Assembly (NCBI GenBank): GCA_964473715.1
Contig: CAYYQC010000012.1
Span: forward strand, 1-24,220
From: 2-12-FULL-41-16 sp964473715
GTDB lineage: Bacteria; Patescibacteriota; Patescibacteriia; Magasanikbacterales; UBA922
Direction: 5' to 3'
DNA: 24,220 nt
Under the pieces are notes generated by a model. That model was not told the DNA's origin, searched no databases, and saw only the letters and a list, made by a program, of their open reading frames with translations. Position numbers and translations under genes: made by a program. Positions 14,704 through 22,354 of the stretch are shown in pieces. Numbering within the stretch: position 1 is the first letter of the stretch; each line of letters begins with the position of its first letter.

Positions 14704-15795
14704 ATGAATAAAAATTTTCTAGCTAAAATTTTGTTAGTACAGGCCGCATTAGTATTGGTGGGTGCAAGCTGTGTTTCATTTAGTGGTTCGGCTAATAAAA
14801 AAACTGCCACAACTGGTGGTGGTTTTTATCTTTCCAAAGATAATGGGGAAACTTGGAAGCCAATTGTGACCATGCCAACGGCTGCTGGTGTGAAAAGTTT
14901 GGCTGGTGTATCTGTATATGGTTTGGTAGAAGACCCAAATGATACCAAGGCCATGTATTGGCTTACCCGTGATAATGGTTTGTTGTATAGCTATGACGAT
15001 GGAACTACGTGGACACAAAGTGTGGCTCCACTAAATACTGGTTTTGTTTATAGTATTGCAATTAACCCACGCGATAATTGTACAATTTTTGCTACTAATG
15101 GTCGCCAAATTTTGCGCACAACTGATTGTAATCGTACTTGGAAAGAAGTATATCGCGAAAGTGTTACCTCTCGATTTTTTAAATCATTGGCCATTAATCC
15201 TTTGCCACCATACGAATTATTTGCACTTTCCAATAGTGGGACAATGTTAAAAAGTTTAGATAATGGTGAAAGTTGGCAAATTGCTCATACCTTTAGTGAA
15301 GGTACTGAAAAAATTGTTTTTGACCGCAATAAAAAGGGTTTGGCCTATGTGGCCACCAAAAGTAGTGGTCTTTTACGCTCAGAAGACTCAGGAAAAACCT
15401 GGGTAAGTCTTAGTCCTAAATTAAAACCATTTACCGGTTCTTCACAATACCGCAGGCTCTATGTTCATCCTCAAAAAGGTGGGCAGTTGTATTGGATCTC
15501 AAAATTTGGTATCCTGGTGTCGAAAAACGGGGGAGAGGATTGGGATGCCATTAATCTCATTACTCCTCCTGGGGGAAGCCCAATTTATGCTTTTGGGGTA
15601 AATCCAAAAAATGATAATGAGATTTACTACACGAGCACTGCTAGTACTCGTTCCACTTTTTACAAAACCACAGACGGAGGAAAAACCTGGGTAACTCGTA
15701 AAATGCCAAGCGCTCAAGTGCCGGCTACAATGCGGGTCCATCCAGAAAATAACTCCTGGATATATCTCGGTTTTACAATTCCGCCAGCTAAATAA
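14704..15795 (+). CDS. Exported lipoprotein with seven Asp-box repeats (beta-propeller)
   Basis: A 363-residue protein with a lipoprotein-like signal: basic start, hydrophobic segment at about 9-20, and Cys23 in VGASC (a loose lipobox). Seven Asp-box (BNR/sortilin-like S-x-D-x-G-x-x-W) motifs follow: SKDNGETW at 44-51, then SYDDGTTW, TTDCNRTW, SLDNGESW, SEDSGKTW, SKNGGEDW and TTDGGKTW. Seven motifs suggest a seven-bladed propeller, as in Ycf48-like or Vps10-like proteins. It would be tethered to the outer face of the membrane and probably binds protein or glycan; a sialidase active site is not visible. The ATG at 14704 is chosen over one at 14668, which lies upstream of the predicted RNA start. 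It is followed by frr after 23 bases. Confidence 0.85.
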   Translation: MNKNFLAKILLVQAALVLVGASCVSFSGSANKKTATTGGGFYLSKDNGETWKPIVTMPTAAGVKSLAGVSVYGLVEDPNDTKAMYWLTRDNGLLYSYDDGTTWTQSVAPLNTGFVYSIAINPRDNCTIFATNGRQILRTTDCNRTWKEVYRESVTSRFFKSLAINPLPPYELFALSNSGTMLKSLDNGESWQIAHTFSEGTEKIVFDRNKKGLAYVATKSSGLLRSEDSGKTWVSLSPKLKPFTGSSQYRRLYVHPQKGGQLYWISKFGILVSKNGGEDWDAINLITPPGGSPIYAFGVNPKNDNEIYYTSTASTRSTFYKTTDGGKTWVTRKMPSAQVPATMRVHPENNSWIYLGFTIPPAK

Positions 15796-15818
15796 AAAAC
15801 ATAAGCTAATAAACACAT

Positions 15819-16370
15819 ATGAATATTGTCCAAACCAATAAAGCCCAATTTGACGCTGCGATTGAATTTTTACGCCATGATATTTCTGGTCTTCGCACTG
15901 GCCGCGCTACTTCTGCTTTGGTAGAAGATATTGCGATTGAGGCCTACGGCACTCGTCAACCACTCAAATCGGTAGCTTCTATTTCTGTGGCTGATGCTAA
16001 AACCTTAAATATTGAACCTTGGGATAAATCATTACTTTTGGCTGTAGAAACAGGTATTCGCGCTTCATCACTAGGAATTAACCCTGTTAATGATGGTAAA
16101 TTAATCCGTTTGCCTTTGCCTGACCTGACTTCTGAACGTCGCGCAGAGCTGATTAAGGTTTTACACCAAAAATTAGAAGCTGCCAAAATTTCTCTCCGTA
16201 AAGTGCGTGAAGATGTCCGTGATCAAATTGAATCTGCGGAAAAAAATAAACAGATTTCTGAAGATGAAAAATTTAAGCTTCAAGATGATTTGGAAAAAAT
16301 GGTCAAAGACTATAATGAAAAAGTAAAAGGCGTGGGTGAAGAGAAGGAAACTGAAATCACTACCATCTAA
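15819..16370 (+). CDS. frr: Ribosome recycling factor
   Basis: Frr splits post-termination ribosomes together with EF-G. The 183-residue protein matches the usual 185. It shows the family landmarks LRTGRATSALVEDI near 25-38, the central domain with RLPLPDLTSERRAELIKVL near 95-113, and the long C-terminal helix with KVREDVRDQI and ISEDEKFKLQDDLEKMVKDY. The start is preceded by ACAT with no Shine-Dalgarno. It probably shares a transcript with the upstream lipoprotein gene and ends at a UUCG-capped terminator. Confidence 0.97.
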   Translation: MNIVQTNKAQFDAAIEFLRHDISGLRTGRATSALVEDIAIEAYGTRQPLKSVASISVADAKTLNIEPWDKSLLLAVETGIRASSLGINPVNDGKLIRLPLPDLTSERRAELIKVLHQKLEAAKISLRKVREDVRDQIESAEKNKQISEDEKFKLQDDLEKMVKDYNEKVKGVGEEKETEITTI

Positions 16371-16373
16371 TAA

Positions 16374-16394
16374 AGTCCCCTTCGGGGGATTTTT
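16374..16394 (+). terminator. Terminator after frr
   Basis: AGTCCCC at 16374-16380 pairs with GGGGATT at 16385-16391 around a TTCG tetraloop, with five Ts (16390-16394). The -35 box of the next promoter begins 3 bases later. Confidence 0.9.
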
Positions 16395-16397
16395 AAT

Positions 16398-16426
16398 TTG
16401 ACATTTTTGGCTAATCTTACTATAGT
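16398..16426 (+). promoter_or_regulatory. Strong promoter of the glyS operon
   Basis: TTGACA at 16398-16403, 17 bases, TATAGT at 16421-16426 (6/6 and 5/6). RNA would start near 16433, immediately before the T-box leader. Confidence 0.87.
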
Positions 16427-16432
16427 AATGAA

Positions 16433-16580
16433 GCTGGCAATGAACAGGGCGGCACCCTGGGAGCTGGCAGACAATTACACAAAGTGTCTCCAAACTAGCG
16501 GTTTGTCCGTCTAGGGCGGAGGAACTTGGGTGGAACCTCCGTCAGTTGACGGACCCAAGACCTACCATAGGTCTTTTTTT
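16433..16580 (+). promoter_or_regulatory. Compact glycine T-box leader with terminator
   Basis: A T-box riboswitch that would sense uncharged tRNA-Gly. The core is GGGTGGAACC at 16528-16537. Antiterminator: CTTGGG (16525-16530) pairs with CCCAAG (16554-16559), the bulge TGGAACC is at 16531-16537, and TCCGTC (16538-16543) pairs with GACGGA (16548-16553). UGGA in the bulge would pair with UCCA, the 3' end of a tRNA-Gly with U73. Terminator: AAGACCTA (16557-16564) with TAGGTCTT (16568-16575) and a T7 run to 16580; it shares AAG with the antiterminator, so the two exclude each other. Stem I appears to be only about 35 bases (16431-16466), with hairpin CAGGG-CGGCA-CCCTG at 16445-16459 holding GGC (16451-16453), a Gly codon, as candidate specifier. 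The downstream gene is glyS. Confidence 0.87.
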
Positions 16581-16609
16581 ATTGAATTTTACCTTGTATA
16601 CTTATCAAT

Positions 16610-17983
16610 ATGGCTAAATCCATGGACGACATTTTATCACTCTGTAAGCGTCGCGGGTTTGTATTCCCAGGTTCAGAAATTTACGGAGGATTGGCCAATT
16701 CTTGGGACTACGGTCCACTTGGTCATTTGCTCAAACAAAACATCAAAGCAGAGTGGTGGAAATTTTTTGTCCAAGAACGTGCAGACATGGTGCCAATGGA
16801 TACGGCCATTATTATGAACCCAAAAGTTTGGGAAGCCTCTGGTCATTTACAAAATTTTAGTGACCCGCTCGCAGAATGTAAAAAGTGTCATCACCGTTTT
16901 CGTACTGATCATCTTTTGGAAGCGCGTTCGGCTGAGCCTGGATATGATAAAGAAAAGGCACCGCTAACCATTGAAGAAATTCCTTGTCCAAATTGTGGCG
17001 GACAATTTGCGCCTTCACAGAATTTCAATTTAATGTTCAAAACATTTATTGGTCCTACTGAAGACAATGCTTCCGTGGCATATTTGCGTCCTGAAACTGC
17101 CGGTGGAATGTTTGTGAACTTTAAAAATGTGGCACAAACTACTCGCCGTCGGTTGCCATTTGGAATTGCCCAGATTGGTAAAAATTTCCGCAATGAAATC
17201 ACGCCAGGAAATTTTATTTTCCGTACTCGTGAATTTGAAATTGGTGAATTAGAATATTTTATTAACCCTAAAGATTGGGAACCAATTTTTGAGAATTGGT
17301 TGAGTGAAATTAAACGTTGGTGGCAGGATGTGATGCAAATTAACATGGATAATTTGGTGTGGCATGAAATTGAAGATGGTGAGCGTGCACACTATAGTAA
17401 ACGAACCATGGATATCGAATATAAATTTCCGTTTGGGGTCAAAGAATTGCATGGAATTGCGTATCGCACAGATTTTGATTTGTCTCGCCACCAAACTGTG
17501 AGTGGTGAAGATTTGCAATACACAGATCCGGTGACTAATGAAAAGTTTTTGCCTCATGTCATTGAACCAACGTTTGGTATTGATCGCATGTTGTTGGTGA
17601 CCCTTTTGGAAGCGTACACGGTAGAAGAAGCGCCGACGAGTGAAGAAGGGGAAAGCGAACTTCGAATTGTGATGAAATTTCCTAAACACTTGGCACCAAT
17701 TAAAGTGGCCGTTTTACCACTTTCTAAAAAACCAGAATTAAGTGGTCCTGCCCAAGAATTGGCTAATACTTTGCGCAAGCACTGGAATATTGAATACGAT
17801 GAAACACAAAGTATTGGTAAGCGCTATCGCCGCCAAGATGAAATTGGTACGCCATATTGCGTGACCATGGATTTTGATTCATTAGAAGATAAAAAAGTGA
17901 CTGTGCGTGATCGTGATACCATGGTGCAAGAACGCGTGGCCATTGCTGAACTAGTTGAGTATTTAAAAAATAAACTGAGTTAA
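16610..17983 (+). CDS. glyS: Glycyl-tRNA synthetase, single-chain (alpha2) type
   Basis: A 457-residue class II synthetase that charges tRNA-Gly, of the eukaryote/archaea-like homodimer type rather than the bacterial alpha2beta2 GlyQ/GlyS type. The N terminus has LCKRRGFVFPGSEIYGG and WDYGPLG, typical of this form. A probable zinc site is formed by C90, C93, C126 and C129. Motif 2 is FRNEITPGNFIFRTREFE near 193-210, and motif 3 is FGIDRML near 323-329. The C-terminal anticodon-binding domain starts near 350. The ATG is 29 bases after the T-box terminator, with no Shine-Dalgarno. It leads an operon with an M16 peptidase, tpiA and a TPR gene, and is controlled by the T-box. Confidence 0.96.
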   Translation: MAKSMDDILSLCKRRGFVFPGSEIYGGLANSWDYGPLGHLLKQNIKAEWWKFFVQERADMVPMDTAIIMNPKVWEASGHLQNFSDPLAECKKCHHRFRTDHLLEARSAEPGYDKEKAPLTIEEIPCPNCGGQFAPSQNFNLMFKTFIGPTEDNASVAYLRPETAGGMFVNFKNVAQTTRRRLPFGIAQIGKNFRNEITPGNFIFRTREFEIGELEYFINPKDWEPIFENWLSEIKRWWQDVMQINMDNLVWHEIEDGERAHYSKRTMDIEYKFPFGVKELHGIAYRTDFDLSRHQTVSGEDLQYTDPVTNEKFLPHVIEPTFGIDRMLLVTLLEAYTVEEAPTSEEGESELRIVMKFPKHLAPIKVAVLPLSKKPELSGPAQELANTLRKHWNIEYDETQSIGKRYRRQDEIGTPYCVTMDFDSLEDKKVTVRDRDTMVQERVAIAELVEYLKNKLS

Positions 17984-17984
17984 T

Positions 17985-19244
17985 ATGTTTGAGCATTATA
18001 CTCTCAAAAATAAAGCGCAAGTTTATTTAATTCCGCTCACTGATACCAAATCAGTCACGGGCCAAATTATGTTTCCGGTCGGTTCTCGCTATGAACCAGC
18101 CCACCTAAATGGCGTTTCGCATTATATTGAACATCTCATGTTCAAGGGTACAACAAAGCGCAAAAATACGTTAACTTTGACTCGTGAAATTGATCGTTTG
18201 GGTGCAGAATATAATGCGTTTACTGACAAAGAATGTACTGGATATTATATTAAAGCTGATGCTACCAATTCTAAAATTATTGTCGACATTTTAGCAGACA
18301 TGTTATACAACTCACTTTTTGACCCAAAAGAAATGGAACGGGAAAAAGGCGTGGTGTGCGAAGAACTCAAAATGTATCGCGATAATCCAATGATGAATAT
18401 TGATTCTATTTTTGAACAGCTTATGTTCAAAGGTTCTCCACTTGGCTGGGATATTGGTGGTACGGGTGAATTGGTACAATCATACAAACGCAAAGAAGTT
18501 TTGGAATTCCGCGACCGTTATTATGACCCAAGTGCCATGATTGTAGTTTTTGCTGGTGCCATTACTCCTGAATTAAAAAAATACATTGAAGAATATTTTG
18601 GCGTACATGCCTCTAAAGTAAAAGTACCTGCACATTATAAACCAGCCATTTTTGGTAGTACAAAAAAATCTGACCGCATTGTGGTAGAGCATAAAAAAAC
18701 TGACCAAGTGCAAATGATGCTTGGTTGGCCTGGATTCAAACATGGAGCTAAAGAAAATACCGTCCTCCGCGTACTTAATACGATTTTAGGAGGCTCAATG
18801 AGTTCTCGGTTATTCATTCAAGTTCGTGAACGCAAAGGCTTGGCATATGTGGTGCGCAGTGGGGCTTCAGCTTACCGAGATATTGGATATGCCTATGTGC
18901 AAGCAGGACTTGAACCAAAAAATATCAATAAAGCGATTGTTTGTATTCAAGATGAAATTAAAAAATTAGTGCAAAAAGGCGTGACTGCGCGTGAACTGGC
19001 CGATGCCAAAACACATTATCGCGGCCGAATTACCTTATCTTTGGAAGATTCCAGCAATCAGGCTGAATGGTATGCAAAAAATGCATTATTTCAAGAAAAA
19101 ATTCTCTCGCCAGAAGAACGTTTAAAAGAAATTGAATCAGTCACAGCCAAACAGGTTCAAGACTTGGCCAAGAAAATATTTAAATCAGAGCAGATGCGCG
19201 TCGCTATTATTGGTGATGTGACTGCTGACTCCATTAAATTTTAA
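17985..19244 (+). CDS. M16-family zinc peptidase
   Basis: A 419-residue insulinase/processing-peptidase-like protein. The inverted zinc motif HYIEH is at 46-50 (H46 and H50 bind zinc, E49 is catalytic), and the third ligand is E126 or E127 in CEELKMYRDNP, at the expected HxxEH-x75/76-E spacing. LGWDIGGTGELV and the inactive C-terminal half with GGSMSSRLFIQVRERKGLAYVV are typical M16B features. The length fits the single-chain PqqL/YmxG-like group. No signal peptide is visible, so it is probably cytoplasmic and degrades peptides. The ATG follows the glyS stop by one base (TAATATG). The substrate is unknown. Confidence 0.93.
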   Translation: MFEHYTLKNKAQVYLIPLTDTKSVTGQIMFPVGSRYEPAHLNGVSHYIEHLMFKGTTKRKNTLTLTREIDRLGAEYNAFTDKECTGYYIKADATNSKIIVDILADMLYNSLFDPKEMEREKGVVCEELKMYRDNPMMNIDSIFEQLMFKGSPLGWDIGGTGELVQSYKRKEVLEFRDRYYDPSAMIVVFAGAITPELKKYIEEYFGVHASKVKVPAHYKPAIFGSTKKSDRIVVEHKKTDQVQMMLGWPGFKHGAKENTVLRVLNTILGGSMSSRLFIQVRERKGLAYVVRSGASAYRDIGYAYVQAGLEPKNINKAIVCIQDEIKKLVQKGVTARELADAKTHYRGRITLSLEDSSNQAEWYAKNALFQEKILSPEERLKEIESVTAKQVQDLAKKIFKSEQMRVAIIGDVTADSIKF

Positions 19245-19251
19245 TTATTAT

Positions 19252-19989
19252 ATGCGGTACTTTGTTGCAAACTGGAAAATGTACAGTGGACCAAAGCATA
19301 GTGCCGAATTGGCCACTGCCTATTGTGATTTAGTGATTCCTGTTGGTCTCAAGGCAATTGTCGCGCCAACCGCGCTTTCTTTTTCAGATGTACAAAAAAT
19401 TCTCGATAGTACTGATTGGAAAATGTCTGCGCAAAATATTTCCTGGGTGTCAGAAGGCGCGTACACGGGCGCGATTTCTGCGGAAATGTATAAAGAAGCT
19501 GGTGCAGATTTTACTTTAATTGGTCATTCTGAGCGTCGTCATATTTTTGGTGAAAGTGATCATGATATTGAAAAGAAAATCGCCGCCGCAGTGCACGCTG
19601 GTCTTATTCCAATTTTGTGCGTGGGTGAAACAGCTGAAGACTTGGCTGAGGGTAAGCGTCAGTATCGTCTTAAAAAACAATTGCAGGTCTTAGCCTCACT
19701 TGATACCACTGCGCCCATTATGGTTGCATACGAGCCAGTGTGGGCTATTACGGGTAGTGGTAATGGTCAGCCCTGTTTGCCAGCCGATGTTCAAGATGTG
19801 CATGGTTTTATTCAAACTGAATTAGCCACTTTTGGTTTTGTGGATACTCCAATTTTATATGGTGGTTCAGTGAAGCCTGAAACAATTGCTGAGTATATGG
19901 ATATACCAGAAATTGATGGCATCTTATCTGGTAGTTCTTCAATTCATACTGAAGTTATGCAAAATCTTTTAAACGCAGTAGCTGCTTAA
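19252..19989 (+). CDS. tpiA: Triosephosphate isomerase with altered phosphate loops
   Basis: TpiA interconverts dihydroxyacetone phosphate and glyceraldehyde 3-phosphate. The 245-residue protein keeps the catalytic set: NWKM with K9, SAQN near 59-62, H92 in GHSERR and E161 in YEPVWAI. Two phosphate-binding loops differ from the usual form: loop 6 reads AITGSGNGQPC (165-175), about three residues longer than the common AIGTGKTATPE region, and loop 8 reads LSGSSS (225-230) in place of LVGGAS. The fold and activity are probably retained, but kinetics may differ. It follows the M16 gene by 7 bases and is cotranscribed with glyS. Confidence 0.94.
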   Translation: MRYFVANWKMYSGPKHSAELATAYCDLVIPVGLKAIVAPTALSFSDVQKILDSTDWKMSAQNISWVSEGAYTGAISAEMYKEAGADFTLIGHSERRHIFGESDHDIEKKIAAAVHAGLIPILCVGETAEDLAEGKRQYRLKKQLQVLASLDTTAPIMVAYEPVWAITGSGNGQPCLPADVQDVHGFIQTELATFGFVDTPILYGGSVKPETIAEYMDIPEIDGILSGSSSIHTEVMQNLLNAVAA

Positions 19990-19990
19990 T

Positions 19991-20893
19991 ATGATGTGGT
20001 ATTTTATTGGCATTGGTATTATCGCGCTTTTGTCTGGCATAATCATGACCTGGTTTATTGTACGTGCTTGGCCAAAAATGACCTTACTTGATGTTCATAA
20101 ATTACCAGATGTTAAAGAATCTTCTAAAAAAGATGAAATCTTACGTCGTCGGGTGGCAGAAATGGAAGCTCGGAAAACCAAGGGTATGGGGGTAACTAAA
20201 ATGTGGTTTATTGCTTTGTGGAATTCAATTCAAGAAAAATTTCGCGGTTCAGTAGATCATTTAGAAAGAACTTTGCTTGATGAACAACGGTTGCCAATTG
20301 AACAGGTAAAAATGGAGCCAGGGGAACGTGCTTCGCAAATCCGCGCGCTTTTACGCGATGCGGATACAGCCTTTACTGGCGGTGGTTATGAAGCCGCTGA
20401 ATCTGCATACATTGCGGTGATTAATTTGGATGGTAAAAATGTGGCCGCGTACATGGGTCTTGGAAATGTGTATTTAGCGGAGAAACATCTAACTGAAGCA
20501 CGTGAGACTTTTAAATTTGCACTTCATTTGGATAAGGGCAATGAAATGGCCTATGTGCGTTTAGCAGAAATTGCCGAAGGTGAAGGTAATTTAGAAGCAG
20601 CCGTGGAATATTATGAACAGGCTGTGCTCATTAATGATGGCATGCCTACTCGGTACTTTAAACTCTATGAACTTCTGGCCAGCCTGAAGCAACCAGAGAC
20701 TGCTTTGACCGCGATTCGTGAGGCTTTGGCTCTGGATCCACAAAACCCAAAATACCTTGACAATTTCATTACAGCGAGTATAATTGTGGGGGATAAAAAA
20801 CTGGCCGAAGAGGGGTATCAACGTTTACGCTTGGTAAACCCTGAAAATCATAAGTTATCCACTTTCCGTGAAAGAATCAAGGAAATGGAATAA
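19991..20893 (+). CDS. Membrane-anchored TPR protein
   Basis: A 300-residue protein with one N-terminal membrane segment (about 4-25), a charged linker (about 45-65), and tetratricopeptide repeats from about 118 to 290. Readable repeats include AAYMGLGNVYLAEKHLTEAR, AYVRLAEIAEGEGNLEAAVE and FKLYELLASLKQPETALTAI, with the usual W/A-G-Y-A pattern. The TPR domain probably faces the cytoplasm and acts as a scaffold; the partner is unknown. The ATG is one base after the tpiA stop (TAATATG). A second in-frame ATG directly follows the first. It is the last protein gene of the glyS operon, 21 bases before tRNA-Thr. Confidence 0.85.
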   Translation: MMWYFIGIGIIALLSGIIMTWFIVRAWPKMTLLDVHKLPDVKESSKKDEILRRRVAEMEARKTKGMGVTKMWFIALWNSIQEKFRGSVDHLERTLLDEQRLPIEQVKMEPGERASQIRALLRDADTAFTGGGYEAAESAYIAVINLDGKNVAAYMGLGNVYLAEKHLTEARETFKFALHLDKGNEMAYVRLAEIAEGEGNLEAAVEYYEQAVLINDGMPTRYFKLYELLASLKQPETALTAIREALALDPQNPKYLDNFITASIIVGDKKLAEEGYQRLRLVNPENHKLSTFRERIKEME

Positions 20894-20914
20894 TCCCGAG
20901 TCTTGAAAACACAT

Positions 20915-20990
20915 GCCGCCTTAGCTCAGCTGGTAGAGCAACAGTTTTGTAAACTGTGGGTCGTCGGTTCAAATCCGACAGGCGGCTCCA
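20915..20990 (+). tRNA. tRNA-Thr(UGU)
   Basis: A complete cloverleaf: acceptor GCCGCCT with AGGCGGC, D arm GCTCAGCTGGTAGAGC, anticodon stem ACAGT/ACTGT around TTTGTAA (anticodon TGT), T arm GTCGG TTCAAAT CCGAC. The discriminator is T, not the A of E. coli and B. subtilis tRNA-Thr, and CCA is encoded (20988-20990). A weak extended -10 (TGG plus AATAAT, 20886-20894) is the only nearby promoter-like signal, so it may be transcribed with the glyS operon. Confidence 0.97.
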
Positions 20991-21018
20991 ACTTTCCTCT
21001 GTGGATAGTTACGGTGAT

Positions 21019-21102
21019 GGGTCGGTTCCAGAGCGGTCAAATGGAGCAGACTGTAAATCTGTTGGCCTTGCGCCTTCGCAGGTTCGAATCCTGCCCGGCC
21101 CA
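21019..21102 (+). tRNA. tRNA-Tyr(GUA)
   Basis: A class II tRNA with acceptor GGGTCGG/CCGGCCC, anticodon loop CTGTAAA (anticodon GTA), and a long variable arm (about TGGCCTTGCGCC), as expected for bacterial tRNA-Tyr; T arm GCAGG TTCGAAT CCTGC. The discriminator is A and CCA is not encoded (CGA follows), so a CCA-adding enzyme is needed. It lies 28 bases after tRNA-Thr and ends just before a terminator. Confidence 0.96.
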
Positions 21103-21104
21103 CG

Positions 21105-21132
21105 AAAAAAGTAGCTATAAGGCTACTTTTTT
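21105..21132 (+). terminator. Terminator after tRNA-Tyr
   Basis: AAAAAAGTAGC (21105-21115) pairs perfectly with GCTACTTTTTT (21122-21132), 11 bp, loop TATAAG, ending in T6. It closes the tRNA pair and perhaps the whole glyS operon. Confidence 0.9.
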
Positions 21133-21163
21133 GTTATTCTATTTGTATATTAATTATTTTATT

Positions 21164-21895
21164 ATGAGAGGTAATCCAGAGGGAATGATATATGGAGAAT
21201 TTCAGGCTCAAAAAGAAGGTGTGGAATATGGTTTAGGTCTTATGAAAGTGGTGGCTGCTTTGGAAGGCCGAATTTTGACCAAGCAAGATACTATGGCCGC
21301 TGGAGCAATTGGTGCAGGCATGAAAGCTTTTGATGCTGCTTATGATAAGTATGATATTCGAGTAGCTGGTACAAAGGCTGATGAAATTGATAATGCTTTA
21401 ACTGGTGGAAATAATACCGGAGACGTTATTGTCGATAAAGCCTTAATTATTGCAAAAGAGAATTTAAATGAAACAGCGCAGTCTGCTTTAATAGATGTGG
21501 CAAACGCACAAAGATTATCTATAGAACAGAGGCAGAGTGAAATTGACCCTGAGCGTTTGGCCTTTATTACTAAAGAGAAGGGTGGTAATTCAGCTTTGTT
21601 GTTTGCTTTGCAAATTAATCCTAATTTAAGTGATGCTAAAAAACAATGTTACAAGGAACTAGGTTTTTTAATGCAATTGGCTGATGATTTTGTTGATGAG
21701 ACTAAGGATCGAGAAGATGGAATTAGTACCTTAGTAACACTTAGTGGTATTACAAAGCCTGAGGTTATTAAAAAGATTAAAGACCAGGGTGCCAAAGTTA
21801 ATGCTGCTTTTGAGGCAGAATATGAAATGTACAGAACCACTGAGCTTAAATCTTTTGTATCGAAAACGCTCGCAAGCGCGGGAATTTTAATCTAA
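21164..21895 (+). CDS. Possible class I isoprenoid synthase-like protein
   Basis: A 243-residue, probably all-helical, cytoplasmic protein. An acidic motif ADDFVDETKDRED at 173-185 resembles the second aspartate-rich motif of polyprenyl synthases or the DDxxD of squalene/phytoene-type enzymes. An acidic group at 57-64 (D57, D61, D64) stands where the first motif would be, and TKEKGG at 136-141 is reminiscent of a diphosphate-binding Lys. The overall match is weak and I would not name a product. The frame is open upstream through both tRNAs; I chose the ATG at 21164, the first after the tRNA terminator and with T at -1. An alternative ATG is at 21185. It is followed by bcp after 9 bases. Confidence 0.55.
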   Translation: MRGNPEGMIYGEFQAQKEGVEYGLGLMKVVAALEGRILTKQDTMAAGAIGAGMKAFDAAYDKYDIRVAGTKADEIDNALTGGNNTGDVIVDKALIIAKENLNETAQSALIDVANAQRLSIEQRQSEIDPERLAFITKEKGGNSALLFALQINPNLSDAKKQCYKELGFLMQLADDFVDETKDREDGISTLVTLSGITKPEVIKKIKDQGAKVNAAFEAEYEMYRTTELKSFVSKTLASAGILI

Positions 21896-21904
21896 TATAA
21901 TACT

Positions 21905-22354
21905 ATGAAAGCCCCAGAATTTAATTTGCTAGATCAAAATGGTGACGCGCATACTTTATCGCAGTATTTGGGCCAATTTGTTTTATTGTATTTTTACCCA
22001 AAAGACGACACACCTGGCTGTACAATTGAAGCCTGTTCGTTTCGCGATAATTTAAGTGAACTGAAAAAACTTAACGTGGTAGTGCTTGGAGCAAGTGGAG
22101 ATGATGTAGATTCACACGGAAAATTTGTGAAGAAATTTGATTTGAATTTTCCACTACTGGCTGATACTGATCATAAAGTAGGAGAGGCCTATAGTGTGTA
22201 TGGAGAAAAATCGATGTTTGGAAAATTATTCATGGGTTACAAACGTCATTCTTTTTTGATCAATAGAGAAGGGGATATTGTTAAGCACTATGAAAACGTA
22301 AAACCAGAAGAACATGTAGCGGAAATTATCGCCGATGTGAAACAATATGCCTGA
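21905..22354 (+). CDS. bcp: Thioredoxin-dependent thiol peroxidase (Bcp/PrxQ)
   Basis: A 149-residue peroxiredoxin that reduces hydrogen peroxide and organic peroxides with electrons from thioredoxin. YFYPKDDTPGCTIEAC places the peroxidatic Cys at C39 and the resolving Cys at C44, the five-residue spacing of the PrxQ type. VLGASGDDVDSHGKFVKKFDLNFPLLAD and the late FLINREG strand are typical. The length is normal. It ends in TGA, the only TGA stop in the window, inside the start of fpg (8-base overlap), so fpg is probably coupled. Both genes protect from oxidation. Confidence 0.96.
   Translation: MKAPEFNLLDQNGDAHTLSQYLGQFVLLYFYPKDDTPGCTIEACSFRDNLSELKKLNVVVLGASGDDVDSHGKFVKKFDLNFPLLADTDHKVGEAYSVYGEKSMFGKLFMGYKRHSFLINREGDIVKHYENVKPEEHVAEIIADVKQYA

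Noticed and set aside
20903..21163. N-terminal extension of the 21164-21895 protein through the two tRNA genes
   Set aside because: The upstream open frame runs through complete tRNA-Thr and tRNA-Tyr and a terminator, so it cannot be a protein start region.
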